Shown here: positions 1 through 9,310 of the stretch, one piece after another | How positions within the stretch are numbered: the stretch's first letter is position 1 | Layout: each line of letters starts with the position of its first letter | Origin: Rufibacter roseolus | GTDB lineage: Bacteria > Bacteroidota > Bacteroidia > Cytophagales > Hymenobacteraceae | DNA length: 64,000 nucleotides | Direction of reading: 5' to 3' | Assembly: GCF_017916365.1 (NCBI RefSeq) | Contig: NZ_JAFMSU010000003.1 | Span: forward strand, 620,001-684,000 | Program-made: the position numbers and the translations under genes | Notes under the pieces: generated by a model | Database searches by the model: none | Told to the model about the DNA's origin: nothing | Seen by the model: the letters and a program-made list of their open reading frames with translations, nothing else

Positions 1-1
1 G

Positions 2-670
2 GTAAAGGTATATATAATATTATCCTTCCTTCCACCTGCCCTCTTTTGGGTTTTTAATGAGAATAGCTCAAGAATAAAAAACAACTTTTTAAGATCTATT
101 GCTAAACCATTCTTTCTTATAACAGGAGCAATTATTGCTGTAATAGGGGCATTGAATATTACAGAGGGAGATGAAAGATATGATGTAGACAAGATTGGTG
201 AAAGAACGAAAATCAATAGTGATTACTTAACAAAATATCAGGAGAATAACTCAGCGTACAATATTGGAGAGTTTGATGGTTCAATTGTAAGTATGATGGC
301 AGTAGCTCCACAAGCAATAAACGTTGCCCTTTATCGCCCGTATCTATGGGAAGTGCGAAACCCTGTAATGCTTTTATCGGCGATTGAATCTTTTATATTT
401 ATAATCCTAACATTAAAACTATTTTTCAAAGCTGGTTTCTTTAAAACCATAAAAAGAATAGTTTCACTACCTGTTGTAAACTTTTCAATTCTATTTACTA
501 TAATTCTAGCCTTTGCGGTGGGAACAAATAGCGGAAACTTTGGGACTCTAGTACGATATAAAATTCCATTCATGCCTTTCTATCTCTCAGCTCTGTTTAT
601 CGTGCAAGCAAGTTACAAGAAAACACAAAGCTCTTTAAACACGCTGAAGAGAAAGCATTCTCACTCATAA
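2..670 (+). CDS. Membrane protein of the glycan cluster, 3' part only
   Basis: The reading frame is open from the first bases of the window, so the gene starts outside it and only the last 223 codons are seen. At least four hydrophobic segments are visible: one just inside the window, one near the middle (LLSAIESFIFIILTLKLFF) and two near the end, with a charged soluble stretch between the first and second. The short Lys/His/Ser-rich tail ends on the cytoplasmic side or is disordered. I do not recognise the family; polytopic proteins of this look in such clusters are often glycosyltransferases of GT-C type or polymerases, but nothing here proves it. It is the only plus-strand gene in the first 15 kb and runs tail to tail, 8 bases apart, into the UbiA-like gene. 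Confidence 0.6.
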   Translation, partial: VKVYIILSFLPPALFWVFNENSSRIKNNFLRSIAKPFFLITGAIIAVIGALNITEGDERYDVDKIGERTKINSDYLTKYQENNSAYNIGEFDGSIVSMMAVAPQAINVALYRPYLWEVRNPVMLLSAIESFIFIILTLKLFFKAGFFKTIKRIVSLPVVNFSILFTIILAFAVGTNSGNFGTLVRYKIPFMPFYLSALFIVQASYKKTQSSLNTLKRKHSHS

Positions 671-678
671 CAATTATT

Positions 679-1464
679 TCACGCATCTACTGTTAAAGCA
701 TTTCTTTTAGTACTCCTGTCTTTTATATAAAAAGCAATCCAGAAAAGTAGATAGTAGAAGTTAATAAAAACTGGCATGAAAGATTCTACTATTATGGCAA
801 TAAGAACACTTACACCTCCTAATAACAAGTAATAGTATACCTTAAAGGAGGCATTCTTACGAGAAGGCACATTTAAAAGCCCTTTACTGTCCATGTAAGT
901 CAGAGTCCGATAAAACACATAACAAATTAAAACAGAAGGTATAATCAGGAGCAATTGTTCTTTTGATAAGAAAATAAAAATTGGGGCCAGAAAACGAGTG
1001 AAAGCTAGATTGACAAAGGTAAACGTTTTTAATTCTTTCTGCTTAATTACATTATGAAGATAGAAAAACAAAACAATTGCTGTGTAAAAAGTCCACCACT
1101 TAGCACTATCCAACACATCTAGATAGATAGTAATGCCTAAAAAAATAGCAATCCGAAACAAAACCCAAATCAGCAATTGAAAATTACTCGGATTAAAATT
1201 TTTAACTCTTAATCTGGGATTTAATTCATTCCTAACACTATATACATCATTCCCTAAATACCCAATTTCATAAATAGAAATAAAGGCAATATAGGCAAGC
1301 AGGAAATTTACAACACTTGATCCTATCTCATTACCAGAAAAATAGAATAACAAAACAAACGCTAAAACCCACTCATAATATAAATGGAATACAATATCAG
1401 TGAGAGTTTGTAAACGACTACGGAAAAAGTAAGTAAAAGGAAATAAAAATTTAAGAACACCCAT
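679..1464 (-). CDS. UbiA-like integral membrane prenyltransferase-type protein
   Basis: The 261-residue product is hydrophobic throughout, with about seven to eight membrane segments. Residues 71-84 (GNDVYSVRNELNPR) resemble the first Asp-rich motif of UbiA prenyltransferases (NDxxDxxxD), but only the first Asp (Asp73) is kept; the others are Ser and Glu. A later TYMDSKG stretch may stand for the second motif. The start codon shares one base with the stop of the HAD gene, so the two are translationally coupled. In mycobacteria a UbiA enzyme and a HAD-type phosphatase act in making decaprenyl-phosphoryl-ribose/arabinose; a similar lipid-linked sugar role is an inference from pairing only. The divergent motif leaves substrate and even activity open. 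Confidence 0.55.
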   Translation of the reverse strand: MGVLKFLFPFTYFFRSRLQTLTDIVFHLYYEWVLAFVLLFYFSGNEIGSSVVNFLLAYIAFISIYEIGYLGNDVYSVRNELNPRLRVKNFNPSNFQLLIWVLFRIAIFLGITIYLDVLDSAKWWTFYTAIVLFFYLHNVIKQKELKTFTFVNLAFTRFLAPIFIFLSKEQLLLIIPSVLICYVFYRTLTYMDSKGLLNVPSRKNASFKVYYYLLLGGVSVLIAIIVESFMPVFINFYYLLFWIAFYIKDRSTKRNALTVDA

Positions 1465-2162
1465 TAAGAAGAAAGTTTAATAAATTGGGCATCTAGCCCT
1501 TGCCAAAACTGTACTGCTTTGGTATTGTACACTACTACATACCGCTGACAAGCCGCCTCTACAAGGCTCCTGTCAGAGAAATTATCAGTAGCAACGGCAA
1601 AAGGAGCATCATGGCGGGAAAGCATTCGCCGTAACTCTATCAACTTCTGCCCGGTCATTTCACGACTTAAATTACCTGTGAATTTGTTTCGCGAATTGTA
1701 GTGTAACTCAGAGCAACGGTATTCAACTTTAAGTTTAGAAGCAATGGCAGCTACTACCGGGTCAATGCTGGCAGAAATTAAAACGATAGACTTACCTGCC
1801 TCTTTTAAACGTTCAAGCATCTGGTGCGTTTCTGCAATCATTCTTGAAACAAGGAATTGATTTTCAAAAGCTTCACCCAACAAATACAGTTCTTCTTTAG
1901 TAATTCCTGCAAGTAATTTTAAACACAACTTTTTAGGCCAATCTACTTTTGTTAATTTTTGCAGAAGGTAGAGGCTTAAGAAGAAGGGAGATTTTCTTTT
2001 TGTATAAAGATCAAATAGGCGACACTTACTTACCATTTTTTTTTCTTCAAGCACAAATTTGATAAAATCAAAAGTAGTGTTGGAATAGAAAAGCGTATCA
2101 CAGATATCAAACACATACAACTCAGGTTCTGAAACACCTTTTTGCCCAGCAGACTGTTTCAT
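1464..2162 (-). CDS. HAD-superfamily hydrolase (phosphoserine-phosphatase-like)
   Basis: This 232-residue protein carries the HAD landmarks in order: motif I around Asp19 (FDICDTL), motif II Ser in VLISAS, motif III Lys in TGQKL and motif IV in ATDNFSD. Between motifs I and II lies a long helical cap, as in the HAD-IB group. Motif I is unusual, because the position two after the nucleophile, normally Asp and the general acid/base of phosphatases, is Cys21; an Asp follows at 22. Its ATG overlaps the stop of the upstream glycosyltransferase by four bases and its stop overlaps the UbiA-like start, so the three genes are one unit. The likely partner is the UbiA-like protein; substrate unknown. 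Confidence 0.7.
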   Translation of the reverse strand: MKQSAGQKGVSEPELYVFDICDTLFYSNTTFDFIKFVLEEKKMVSKCRLFDLYTKRKSPFFLSLYLLQKLTKVDWPKKLCLKLLAGITKEELYLLGEAFENQFLVSRMIAETHQMLERLKEAGKSIVLISASIDPVVAAIASKLKVEYRCSELHYNSRNKFTGNLSREMTGQKLIELRRMLSRHDAPFAVATDNFSDRSLVEAACQRYVVVYNTKAVQFWQGLDAQFIKLSS

Positions 2163-3406
2163 TTCAATACCTTTTTGTAAAGTTGGTAGTACTTTTCAAT
2201 TGCATTATCTAACTGATAATATTCAGTGGCGTTTTGCCGGATTGTGGCTGGGTCTTTCTTTAGCAACTCAGGAATATATTCAACGATTCTTTCATAACTT
2301 GAAGCATCAAATTCATCTATCGCAATACCGGAATTAGTAAACTCAACAATCTCCTTTACATCACCCACTTTGGAGTTACAAATTACAGGGATGCCAAGGG
2401 CTAAGATTTCACCTAATTTGGTAGGAGAACTAGCGATTTTAGAGTAGCTCTGTTTTATAAAAAACAAATTAATATCTGATGCCGCCGCGAATACTGGCAC
2501 CTCATCACGTTTGGCAAAACGAATTACAAAATCATCTTTCTCTAACCCATGTTTCCTTGCCTCATCATACACCATTTCAGGTGGTTCAGGTGTTATAAAC
2601 AAGAACTTAGCATTAGAATATTTCTTTTTAATTAAGGCATATACTTCCAACATTTCATCAAGCATGTACCAGGTGCCAATAGATCCTAAGTAACTGATGA
2701 CTAATGTTTCCTCAGAAAACCCTAACAATTCCCGTGCAGATGCCTTTCTGTCAGCAGTTATTAAAGAGAATAACTGAAAATCAGCACTGCATGGGATAAC
2801 TCCTATTGGAGCTTGTTGATAGCTTCCCCATCGCTTTATTTCTTGTTTGCCTGCTTCTGTTAGGCTAACAATCATATCAGCATTTGCTATATATTTTCCT
2901 TCTTGCTTTTTATAATACTTGTAAGCTAAATCAAAGAATGGGTTTTTACGATCCCACATTCCTCCATCTACCCTTTCATCCACCCAAAATCCGCGCATAT
3001 CAAAAAAATATTTGACTCCAAAGCGCTTCTTCATCCGTTCACCAATAGCAGCACTGATGTAACTACGGCAATGCACCATAGTAAATTTTTTTTCTTTATG
3101 AAGCCCGATGGCTTTCTGCTCCATTTTGTAAATATCGTAGTATTTAGCCAGAATAGGTGGCTTGGTGGTGAATGGAATAGGCTGCCAATCAATATTATGC
3201 TCTTTACATATTTTCTCTATAATGGCCCGATTACTTTTAAACCGCTCTGGTTTTTCACAGGAAACAAGGGTAAAATTATACCCTTTTCCACTCAAGCCCA
3301 CTATATATGGAAGTACTTGCGACTGCCCCAAGGGATCAGTCATACCATCATAGGACAGATATAAAATATTCTTGGTGCTGGAAATATTATTATAACTAGA
3401 AGACAT
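2159..3406 (-). CDS. GT4-type glycosyltransferase
   Basis: The 415-residue product has the two-lobed GT-B layout of family GT4. The N-terminus begins NILYLSYDGMTDPLGQSQ, a common opening of GT4 enzymes in Bacteroidota glycan clusters, with the acceptor lobe following. The donor lobe contains ISYLGSIGTWYMLDEML and the conserved E-x7-E region in SSPTKLGEILALGIPVIC near residues 325-345. It would add one nucleotide-activated sugar to a lipid-linked glycan at the cytoplasmic face of the inner membrane; the sugar cannot be read from sequence. Its stop codon overlaps the HAD start. About 110 bases separate it from the upstream gene, with a possible weak TATATTTG promoter box at 3496-3503. Confidence 0.85.
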   Translation of the reverse strand: MSSSYNNISSTKNILYLSYDGMTDPLGQSQVLPYIVGLSGKGYNFTLVSCEKPERFKSNRAIIEKICKEHNIDWQPIPFTTKPPILAKYYDIYKMEQKAIGLHKEKKFTMVHCRSYISAAIGERMKKRFGVKYFFDMRGFWVDERVDGGMWDRKNPFFDLAYKYYKKQEGKYIANADMIVSLTEAGKQEIKRWGSYQQAPIGVIPCSADFQLFSLITADRKASARELLGFSEETLVISYLGSIGTWYMLDEMLEVYALIKKKYSNAKFLFITPEPPEMVYDEARKHGLEKDDFVIRFAKRDEVPVFAAASDINLFFIKQSYSKIASSPTKLGEILALGIPVICNSKVGDVKEIVEFTNSGIAIDEFDASSYERIVEYIPELLKKDPATIRQNATEYYQLDNAIEKYYQLYKKVLK

Positions 3407-3519
3407 TTTAGTTTATTTTAAACCTTTTAGCAGAAAATCAAAAGCTAAAAAATTCTATAAAAACTTAACAAAAAATTCACTGTATAAAAAGAGTACAAAT
3501 ATACAGAATTAAAAACATT

Positions 3520-4617
3520 TTAGCTGACACCTTTAAGAGCGTTACAATATAAGTTTGAAAGTTCCTCCAAGTACTTACGCTTGGCAAAACCATGGGCATA
3601 CTTTCTTCCTTCATGAACATGGCTGTACAAATCCACTTCCTGCTTGATGATGGAATGAATAAGAGTTACAAATTCATCAGAATTATATGCATCAAAATAA
3701 AAGGCATGACTAGAAGCCACTTCCTGCAATACATTAATATTAGAAAGAAGCAATGGCAACCCCATAGCCATGGCTTCTATGGGTGCTAATCCAAATCCTT
3801 CAACTGTTGACGCCATCACAAAGGCATCATAAGTAGGCAACACCTCCTCCAGGTGAGGAACAGACCCTTGAAGTCGCACAGTTTCAGAAAGCTGGTATTT
3901 ATTGATTAAGTCCATTAATTCATTATACATAGGACCCGCTCCATAAATATCTAAGCATACAGACTGATTATTGAGCTTAGAAAAAGCTTTAATTAAAAAC
4001 GGGTAATTCTTTTGATGTTTAAGATTGCCAACAGAAACCAGTTTTAATTTGGCATTACTCTTTGGCTTTACTGGAAGAGAGCTTGCTTGTTCAAAAAACT
4101 TATCTTCAATATAATTATATAACACCTTAATATCACCTGCGGGTTTAATTGAATGAATATAATCTTCCTTGACTGCATTTGATACAGCCAACCCAGTTTG
4201 TGATTTACTGTAGGTTAGTTTTTCTAAAACCTTAGTGTAAGGATGCTTAGTAAAAACTGTTTCATTAATTTTATTATGAATGGAGAAAAAATGGGGTATT
4301 TTTTTTAGGTTAGAAAGCCTTGCTATAATTGTGGACCAATATAAATGAGAATGAATTAAATCAACTTTGTACATCTTAATGATGTTGTAAAGCTTCAATG
4401 AATAAAGCAGCAAGGTAGTTTTCCTAGAGAAACCTAGCTTGATTACATTAACATCTTGGAGCTCATTTTCAAATTCATTGTTTTCACTCAAATACACAAG
4501 AATATGATTGTAATCTTTTAACTCCCTGACATAGCCAACTAAAAGTGTTTCTGCCCCTCCCCTTCCTAAGGTATCAATTACATGCAATACAGTTTTCTTA
4601 CTTTCTAACATATCCAA
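3520..4617 (-). CDS. GT4-type glycosyltransferase
   Basis: This 365-residue GT-B enzyme opens with VLHVIDTLGRGGAETLL, the glycine-rich loop typical of GT4. It continues with SVGNLKHQKNYPFLIKAF (start of the donor domain, about residue 190) and ends its active-site region with EGFGLAPIEAMAMGLPLL, where the two glutamates are the family's E-x7-E pair. The length is normal for the family. The start at MDMLESK is followed directly by the first strand of the fold, so it is probably right. It lies 229 bases from the next upstream gene, the longest gap in this part of the cluster, and could have its own promoter, though I see no clear TAnnTTTG box there. Donor and acceptor sugars are unknown. Confidence 0.85.
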   Translation of the reverse strand: MDMLESKKTVLHVIDTLGRGGAETLLVGYVRELKDYNHILVYLSENNEFENELQDVNVIKLGFSRKTTLLLYSLKLYNIIKMYKVDLIHSHLYWSTIIARLSNLKKIPHFFSIHNKINETVFTKHPYTKVLEKLTYSKSQTGLAVSNAVKEDYIHSIKPAGDIKVLYNYIEDKFFEQASSLPVKPKSNAKLKLVSVGNLKHQKNYPFLIKAFSKLNNQSVCLDIYGAGPMYNELMDLINKYQLSETVRLQGSVPHLEEVLPTYDAFVMASTVEGFGLAPIEAMAMGLPLLLSNINVLQEVASSHAFYFDAYNSDEFVTLIHSIIKQEVDLYSHVHEGRKYAHGFAKRKYLEELSNLYCNALKGVS

Positions 4618-4846
4618 AAAACTCTACAATTACTATTGTAAATAATACATTACCTACATTTTAGACACGTAAGGAATAAAAATTAGTTACTTTCAATAAA
4701 TAGCCTTATGTTTTTAGGTTATCAAAATCTAAACTAAAAACATAATTAATCAATCAACCCACATAAAGCCAAATAAAAACCACTAACCACCCAAATGCAA
4801 GGTTAACATGATAAGAATTAATCATTTTGATTAAAATATTTTAATA
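4618..4846. other. AT-rich intergenic spacer
   Basis: This spacer between two minus-strand glycosyltransferase genes is very AT-rich. I see no gene, no strong hairpin and no well-formed TAnnTTTG promoter on the minus strand. Confidence 0.5.
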
Positions 4847-5953
4847 TTAACCCTTATTTAATAACCTTACACTAGTATGCTCTGCATTTAAAAAAACAAC
4901 CTTAGAACAATTGCTCATTAAATTCTCCACAACAGAACAAGGAGTCAGAAATTCTGAATAATACTTACTGACTTCACTAACCATTCCATTTATTTTAGAA
5001 ACGTCCATGTTTAAGCATTCCATAATCCTTCCTAAAAAATTAGAATCATTATAAACAACTGAATTGATACCGTCACTTAGAGGAGGAGAAAAAAGCGTAG
5101 CATAATCTTGATGAATTATGGGAATGGTTCCAACAGACATAGCCTCAATGACGTTATGAGATAAAGGCTGAACAATTCCAGGACAGGCTATAAAAAATGA
5201 GAATCTTGAAATAGTAGCTCTTAATGATTCTATTGGAATTGCAAAATTTTCTCTATCAACAATAACTATCTTATTTAAAAAATTGTTATTCAACAAATCT
5301 TCAAACTTTAGAGGCAGAATAGTTTCTTTTAGATTTTTGACAATTTGATAAATCTCTAACCTGCCTAACATATTGAAATTATTACCTTCATGAAAGCTTG
5401 AATAGAGTTTATTATCGAAGTTACCAGCAAAAAAAATACTGCGCTTATGCTCCCCAATAAAATCCACATTCCATTTTCCTAAAGTGTAGGCTGCTGGGTG
5501 CATAGCCATTGGCACATGAAAGAATGAAGCTGCGTTTATATCTTTTGAAATCAGAGAAGAAAAATAGTCGGCTGACAAAAATTTCCCGTTTTTATATTTA
5601 TGATCAACTTTATCACAAAGGATCAATGTGGCATCCACTGGCAAATAATCACAAAAAGTAATAAGTCTTTCTTCTAGTAATAACTTAGAATACCTATTGG
5701 AAATCCTACTTACAAACGAAAAATTTGCTTTAAAGTATATTTTATAACCGCTTAAATGAAAAAATTTAACAAACAGATATAAATAGCGATGAAAAATATC
5801 ACTACTTATATCAATATATACAATCCCATTTTCATCATTATTATCCTTTGTTTCAATTGAATCATTATTTAAATACCTGTATTTGATATATCTGCAATAG
5901 TTTACAATAACATTCTTAACTTTGGCAATCATGAAAATCAAATTATATCTCAA
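4847..5953 (-). CDS. Putative exostosin-like glycosyltransferase
   Basis: The 368-residue product looks like a GT-B fold of exostosin (GT47-like) type. The telling part is near residues 265-295: FFIACPGIVQPLSHNVIEAM followed by SVGTIPIIHQDY, close to the segment of exostosin-like enzymes in which a conserved Glu lies before a Gly-x-Ile-Pro-Val/Ile turn. The first 50 residues, including a Lys/Tyr/Asn-rich stretch, are poorly conserved, and a second possible start (Met8) lies close behind the first. It is separated by only 21 bases from the upstream GT2 gene and belongs to the same minus-strand unit. The function as a glycosyltransferase is likely; the sugar is not known. Confidence 0.65.
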   Translation of the reverse strand: MRYNLIFMIAKVKNVIVNYCRYIKYRYLNNDSIETKDNNDENGIVYIDISSDIFHRYLYLFVKFFHLSGYKIYFKANFSFVSRISNRYSKLLLEERLITFCDYLPVDATLILCDKVDHKYKNGKFLSADYFSSLISKDINAASFFHVPMAMHPAAYTLGKWNVDFIGEHKRSIFFAGNFDNKLYSSFHEGNNFNMLGRLEIYQIVKNLKETILPLKFEDLLNNNFLNKIVIVDRENFAIPIESLRATISRFSFFIACPGIVQPLSHNVIEAMSVGTIPIIHQDYATLFSPPLSDGINSVVYNDSNFLGRIMECLNMDVSKINGMVSEVSKYYSEFLTPCSVVENLMSNCSKVVFLNAEHTSVRLLNKG

Positions 5954-5974
5954 ACAAAATACCTAATAAAAAAT

Positions 5975-6913
5975 CTAAATCTTCTTATCTGGATAATATT
6001 TACCTAAAGCAGTTACAATAGCAGGGTACAGTTTAAATCTTATTTTGGCCGGAAGAACATAGGGCAAAAAATTATAATGATCAATTATTGTAACTAAAAT
6101 TTTATGCGCCAATAAGCCATACAACCATTTCTTAAAAGCTGAAATGTTTTCATCTTTATACCTATGGAATTGAGCAACAAGTTCCGGCTTCAATTCTTGT
6201 AACTTATTTTCATTTAAAGTTCCTTGTCTTCTTCTTAAAACATACCATCTACAGGTAATAAAATCATCATGCCAGCCTGAGGCATTGGAATTGTAGTAAA
6301 TTGGAATGTTCAAAAGAGTAGCCCTCATAGCAAGGTCATAATCTACAACGGCCCTTAACTTCTCATCAAATCCTCCGATTTTATTGAAAGTAGTTTTAGA
6401 TATAGAGAAGTTAGCAGCCGTTATATATATTTCTTCAGGTTTCATAGGATAGCTCACATTCTGCAAAGATTTATTCCAATCAACCCGAGCATAGGCCACA
6501 TACTTTTGAATATCAGTTTTAGCAATCCGTATATCCTCTTTCTGCTCACCAGCTAAAATGGAACCTGGATATAGCAAATGGTGCTTATAGTGTTCTTCAA
6601 GACAATGGGCATCCAAACGCATATCATCATCAATGGAAACAATGATTTCAGCTTGGGCTAGAGAAAACCCACTATTTCTTACACCAGAACGTCCTTTGTT
6701 CTCTTGGTGTATCACACGTAATGGGAAAGGCCAATCCTTTTGAAGTAGCTCATTTAAAATGATTTCGGTATTATCTGTAGAACCATCATTGACAACTAAA
6801 ACTTCAAAATCTTTAAAATATTGATTTTTTAAACTATTTAGAACGTTTTCAATTTTATCACCTCTGTTAAAGGTTGGAACAACAACACTTAACTTAATAC
6901 TTTTACTCACCAT
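5975..6913 (-). CDS. GT2-type glycosyltransferase
   Basis: This 312-residue protein has the classic GT-A fold of family GT2. It opens with LSVVVPTFNRGDKIENVL and NDGSTDNTE, followed by the metal-binding VSIDDDMR (an Asp-rich DxD-type motif near residue 95). Further on, NFSISKTTFNKIGGFDEKL and VVDYDLAMRA match the acceptor/catalytic region, where the second Asp would be the base. The C-terminal 60 residues are basic and moderately hydrophobic but show no clear pair of membrane helices. The spacing to its neighbours is 21 and 35 bases, so it is co-transcribed. It would transfer a sugar from a nucleotide donor during repeat-unit assembly; specificity unknown. Confidence 0.85.
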   Translation of the reverse strand: MVSKSIKLSVVVPTFNRGDKIENVLNSLKNQYFKDFEVLVVNDGSTDNTEIILNELLQKDWPFPLRVIHQENKGRSGVRNSGFSLAQAEIIVSIDDDMRLDAHCLEEHYKHHLLYPGSILAGEQKEDIRIAKTDIQKYVAYARVDWNKSLQNVSYPMKPEEIYITAANFSISKTTFNKIGGFDEKLRAVVDYDLAMRATLLNIPIYYNSNASGWHDDFITCRWYVLRRRQGTLNENKLQELKPELVAQFHRYKDENISAFKKWLYGLLAHKILVTIIDHYNFLPYVLPAKIRFKLYPAIVTALGKYYPDKKI

Positions 6914-6948
6914 TATCGTTAATTATAAAGAAATTGCAAACCAAAAAA

Positions 6949-8175
6949 TTACAAGTCTAATTGTTTGTGATAAAAGGAAAGTAGTTTATCAGTTAACTGA
7001 TTTGGACCAAATTTGTCTCTTACAAAATTTTTACTTTTACCCCCTATCTCCATGCGCCAAGATGGATTGGAATAAAGACTAAACATTGCATTTGCTATTT
7101 GTTCAGCGTTCTGCTTATCGACAAGCAACCCCGTTTCATTTTCAATCAAGCTTTCAGGTATCCCACCAGATCTAGATGCTATAACTGGCAATCCATTCAT
7201 TTGTGCCTCAAGCAACACTAATCCCTGGGTCTCAATTATACTTGGCAATACAAATACATCAGCATTTTGATAGTAGCTAGCAATCTCGTCTTGTGATTTT
7301 GGTCCATGTAGAAAAATTGAATCTTCCATATTATAATCCTTTATTTTTTGCAACAAAGAGTTATAGCAAGAACCACCCCCAATTATATCATAATGAATAT
7401 GGACACGAAACTTATTTCTAAATAAGAAGGCTGCTTCAATCCCATACTGAACTCCTTTAACCTCCTCTAAACGAGCAACTGTAAGAATCTTAAACCTATG
7501 TCCATCCAAATGGTCATTTATCTTGTTTCCACTACCAATTACTTCAAAGCTAGGAATGACGGGAATCACTTCAATTCTCATAGGATCAGCCCCCAAATCA
7601 ATCAACTTATCCTTGGTAAATAAAGAATTTGCAACTACCCCGTTCACTTCCTTAAATAATTTTTGGTAATTTTTATATCTTTTAAGAACATCTTTTTTTA
7701 AAAAATCATAGCCATGGAATGATACAATCGTTTTACCCTTAATTAAACCTATTTCTTTTAAAATTCTTATATCATCAGCAATAGGCCCATAATGACTATG
7801 GATAATATCAAAATTGGCTTCTTTGACTAAAAATTGAGCCTTAAAAAATAAATCAAGGTCAAGCACCTTAAAGCCAAATTTTCTAACGTCAAGAGTCTTT
7901 AAGAAACTAAACTTATTTTGAAAGAAAACATTATTTATCAACAACTTAAAAAAAACCAACAGCCGTACTATTTTACTTTTTGGCACAAACTCACTGTATG
8001 TTGTTATTTCTTGCAAATTATATTTAACATATTGAGGATGAGATGGTTGTGAAATGTTTTTTTGATACGCCAAAATTTTAACATCTACACCTTTATCAAT
8101 TAATGATGTAATATGGTTAATTATAAAAGTTTCAGATAAAACTGGAAACTTTTTAACAACAACAGCAACTTTCAT
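6949..8175 (-). CDS. GT4-type glycosyltransferase (colanic/amylovoran-like)
   Basis: The 408-residue product begins KVAVVVKKFPVLSETFI, the opening seen in colanic-acid and amylovoran type GT4 enzymes. It has the inner motif IIHSHYGPIADDI, the donor-lobe start ILTVARLEEVKGVQYGIEAA, and the C-terminal E-x7-E region in VLPSIIETQGLVLLEAQMNG. All elements of a working GT-B enzyme are present and the length is typical. It should act at the cytoplasmic face of the inner membrane on a polyprenyl-linked acceptor. The gene lies 35 bases upstream of the GT2 gene and 81 bases downstream of the GT8-like gene, all on the minus strand. Confidence 0.87.
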   Translation of the reverse strand: MKVAVVVKKFPVLSETFIINHITSLIDKGVDVKILAYQKNISQPSHPQYVKYNLQEITTYSEFVPKSKIVRLLVFFKLLINNVFFQNKFSFLKTLDVRKFGFKVLDLDLFFKAQFLVKEANFDIIHSHYGPIADDIRILKEIGLIKGKTIVSFHGYDFLKKDVLKRYKNYQKLFKEVNGVVANSLFTKDKLIDLGADPMRIEVIPVIPSFEVIGSGNKINDHLDGHRFKILTVARLEEVKGVQYGIEAAFLFRNKFRVHIHYDIIGGGSCYNSLLQKIKDYNMEDSIFLHGPKSQDEIASYYQNADVFVLPSIIETQGLVLLEAQMNGLPVIASRSGGIPESLIENETGLLVDKQNAEQIANAMFSLYSNPSWRMEIGGKSKNFVRDKFGPNQLTDKLLSFYHKQLDL

Positions 8176-8256
8176 ATCAGAGACAGGTAAGCAAAATCAA
8201 CTATTTATTATAAACCAGATGATCAAAATATATAACTAAACAGGAAACTTCGCCCT

Positions 8257-9162
8257 TTATATATGGCCATATTTAGCAACTTTCCAGATCAGCTTCAACC
8301 TTATTCCAAATCGTTCAAACAGAGTTTTGCCAGGAACACTTAACTCATCTTGTTGGCCAATAAGATTTAACGCCTTACGAGATTTTTCCTTTAAAGCAAC
8401 CTTACTATTTTGATTAAGAAATAAATCTATATGGTAATTATAAAGTTCTTTTAAACCACTTTGCCAATAATGATATACACAATCATTTGCAGCCTTCAAA
8501 TTGGTTATCTTACCAAGTACATAAGCAAATGAGAACTGTTCAGCAGTCTTAAATTTTGCTTTTTCAGTCATTTGATCGTTAAGGGCGAGTACATCATCTA
8601 TAGATTGATAGTGATCTACACTTAAACCTAATACCCCAGAATTCCACATTTGACTATTAAAATCTAATTTAAATGTCTGCCCTTTTAAACTATACTCATA
8701 GTCTCTAGCTAACTTTCTCAAGGTAAGCCACATAGGAACCTCATGAACACCTCCTCCATCAGCTATGGTGAATTCAAACATATGAAAAACCGTACAATCC
8801 TTGGAAATCTTATTGAAAAGGCTAACCGGCGACTTTAAAAAATATGTATCTCCATCAACAAAAAAAACATTAGCCCCATACTTCTTCATACAGTCCTGGA
8901 TAACACAAATCTTTACTCTATGAACATATTCATTCTTGATAAAACCTTTAATTCGGTTAGAATCTAAATGCTCAAATTGAAGAGGTACTCCACTAAGGTG
9001 CTTTTCAAACAAAGGTTGATCATCAGTATAGATTACTAAATTCAAATTAGAGAAATCAAACTCTAAATGATAACACAGAGTTAAAATTGAGAAGATTGAT
9101 TGTTTATGAAGATGTTTCGGCCCATGCGCCAAATAAATGATAGATGTTTTAGTATTAACCAT
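8257..9162 (-). CDS. Putative GT-A glycosyltransferase with DGD motif
   Basis: This 301-residue protein starts with TSIIYLAHGPKHLHKQSIFS and carries NVFFVDGDTYFLKSP near residue 100. That is a DxD motif of the kind that binds metal and nucleotide sugar in GT-A enzymes, notably families 8 and 77. A later stretch, FNSQMWNSGVLGLS, is what one expects of the acceptor-facing part (WNSGV is common in GT8-like folds). No membrane segment is seen. The gene is in the same minus-strand unit as the other transferases, 148 bases downstream of the ABC transporter gene. The family is not certain; it could be an uncharacterised relative of GT8. Sugar specificity is unknown. Confidence 0.65.
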   Translation of the reverse strand: MVNTKTSIIYLAHGPKHLHKQSIFSILTLCYHLEFDFSNLNLVIYTDDQPLFEKHLSGVPLQFEHLDSNRIKGFIKNEYVHRVKICVIQDCMKKYGANVFFVDGDTYFLKSPVSLFNKISKDCTVFHMFEFTIADGGGVHEVPMWLTLRKLARDYEYSLKGQTFKLDFNSQMWNSGVLGLSVDHYQSIDDVLALNDQMTEKAKFKTAEQFSFAYVLGKITNLKAANDCVYHYWQSGLKELYNYHIDLFLNQNSKVALKEKSRKALNLIGQQDELSVPGKTLFERFGIRLKLIWKVAKYGHI

Positions 9163-9310
9163 TGTGATTTAAACGTTCTGATTCATGAGGCCACCCTTTT
9201 TAACACCCCATTTATTGTAAATTTTTAATCATTAAAAACCTATAGCTATTTTATAGATTCACAACAATTTGCCCAATTACATACTTTTGCATGAAATCAA
9301 TAGTATACTA

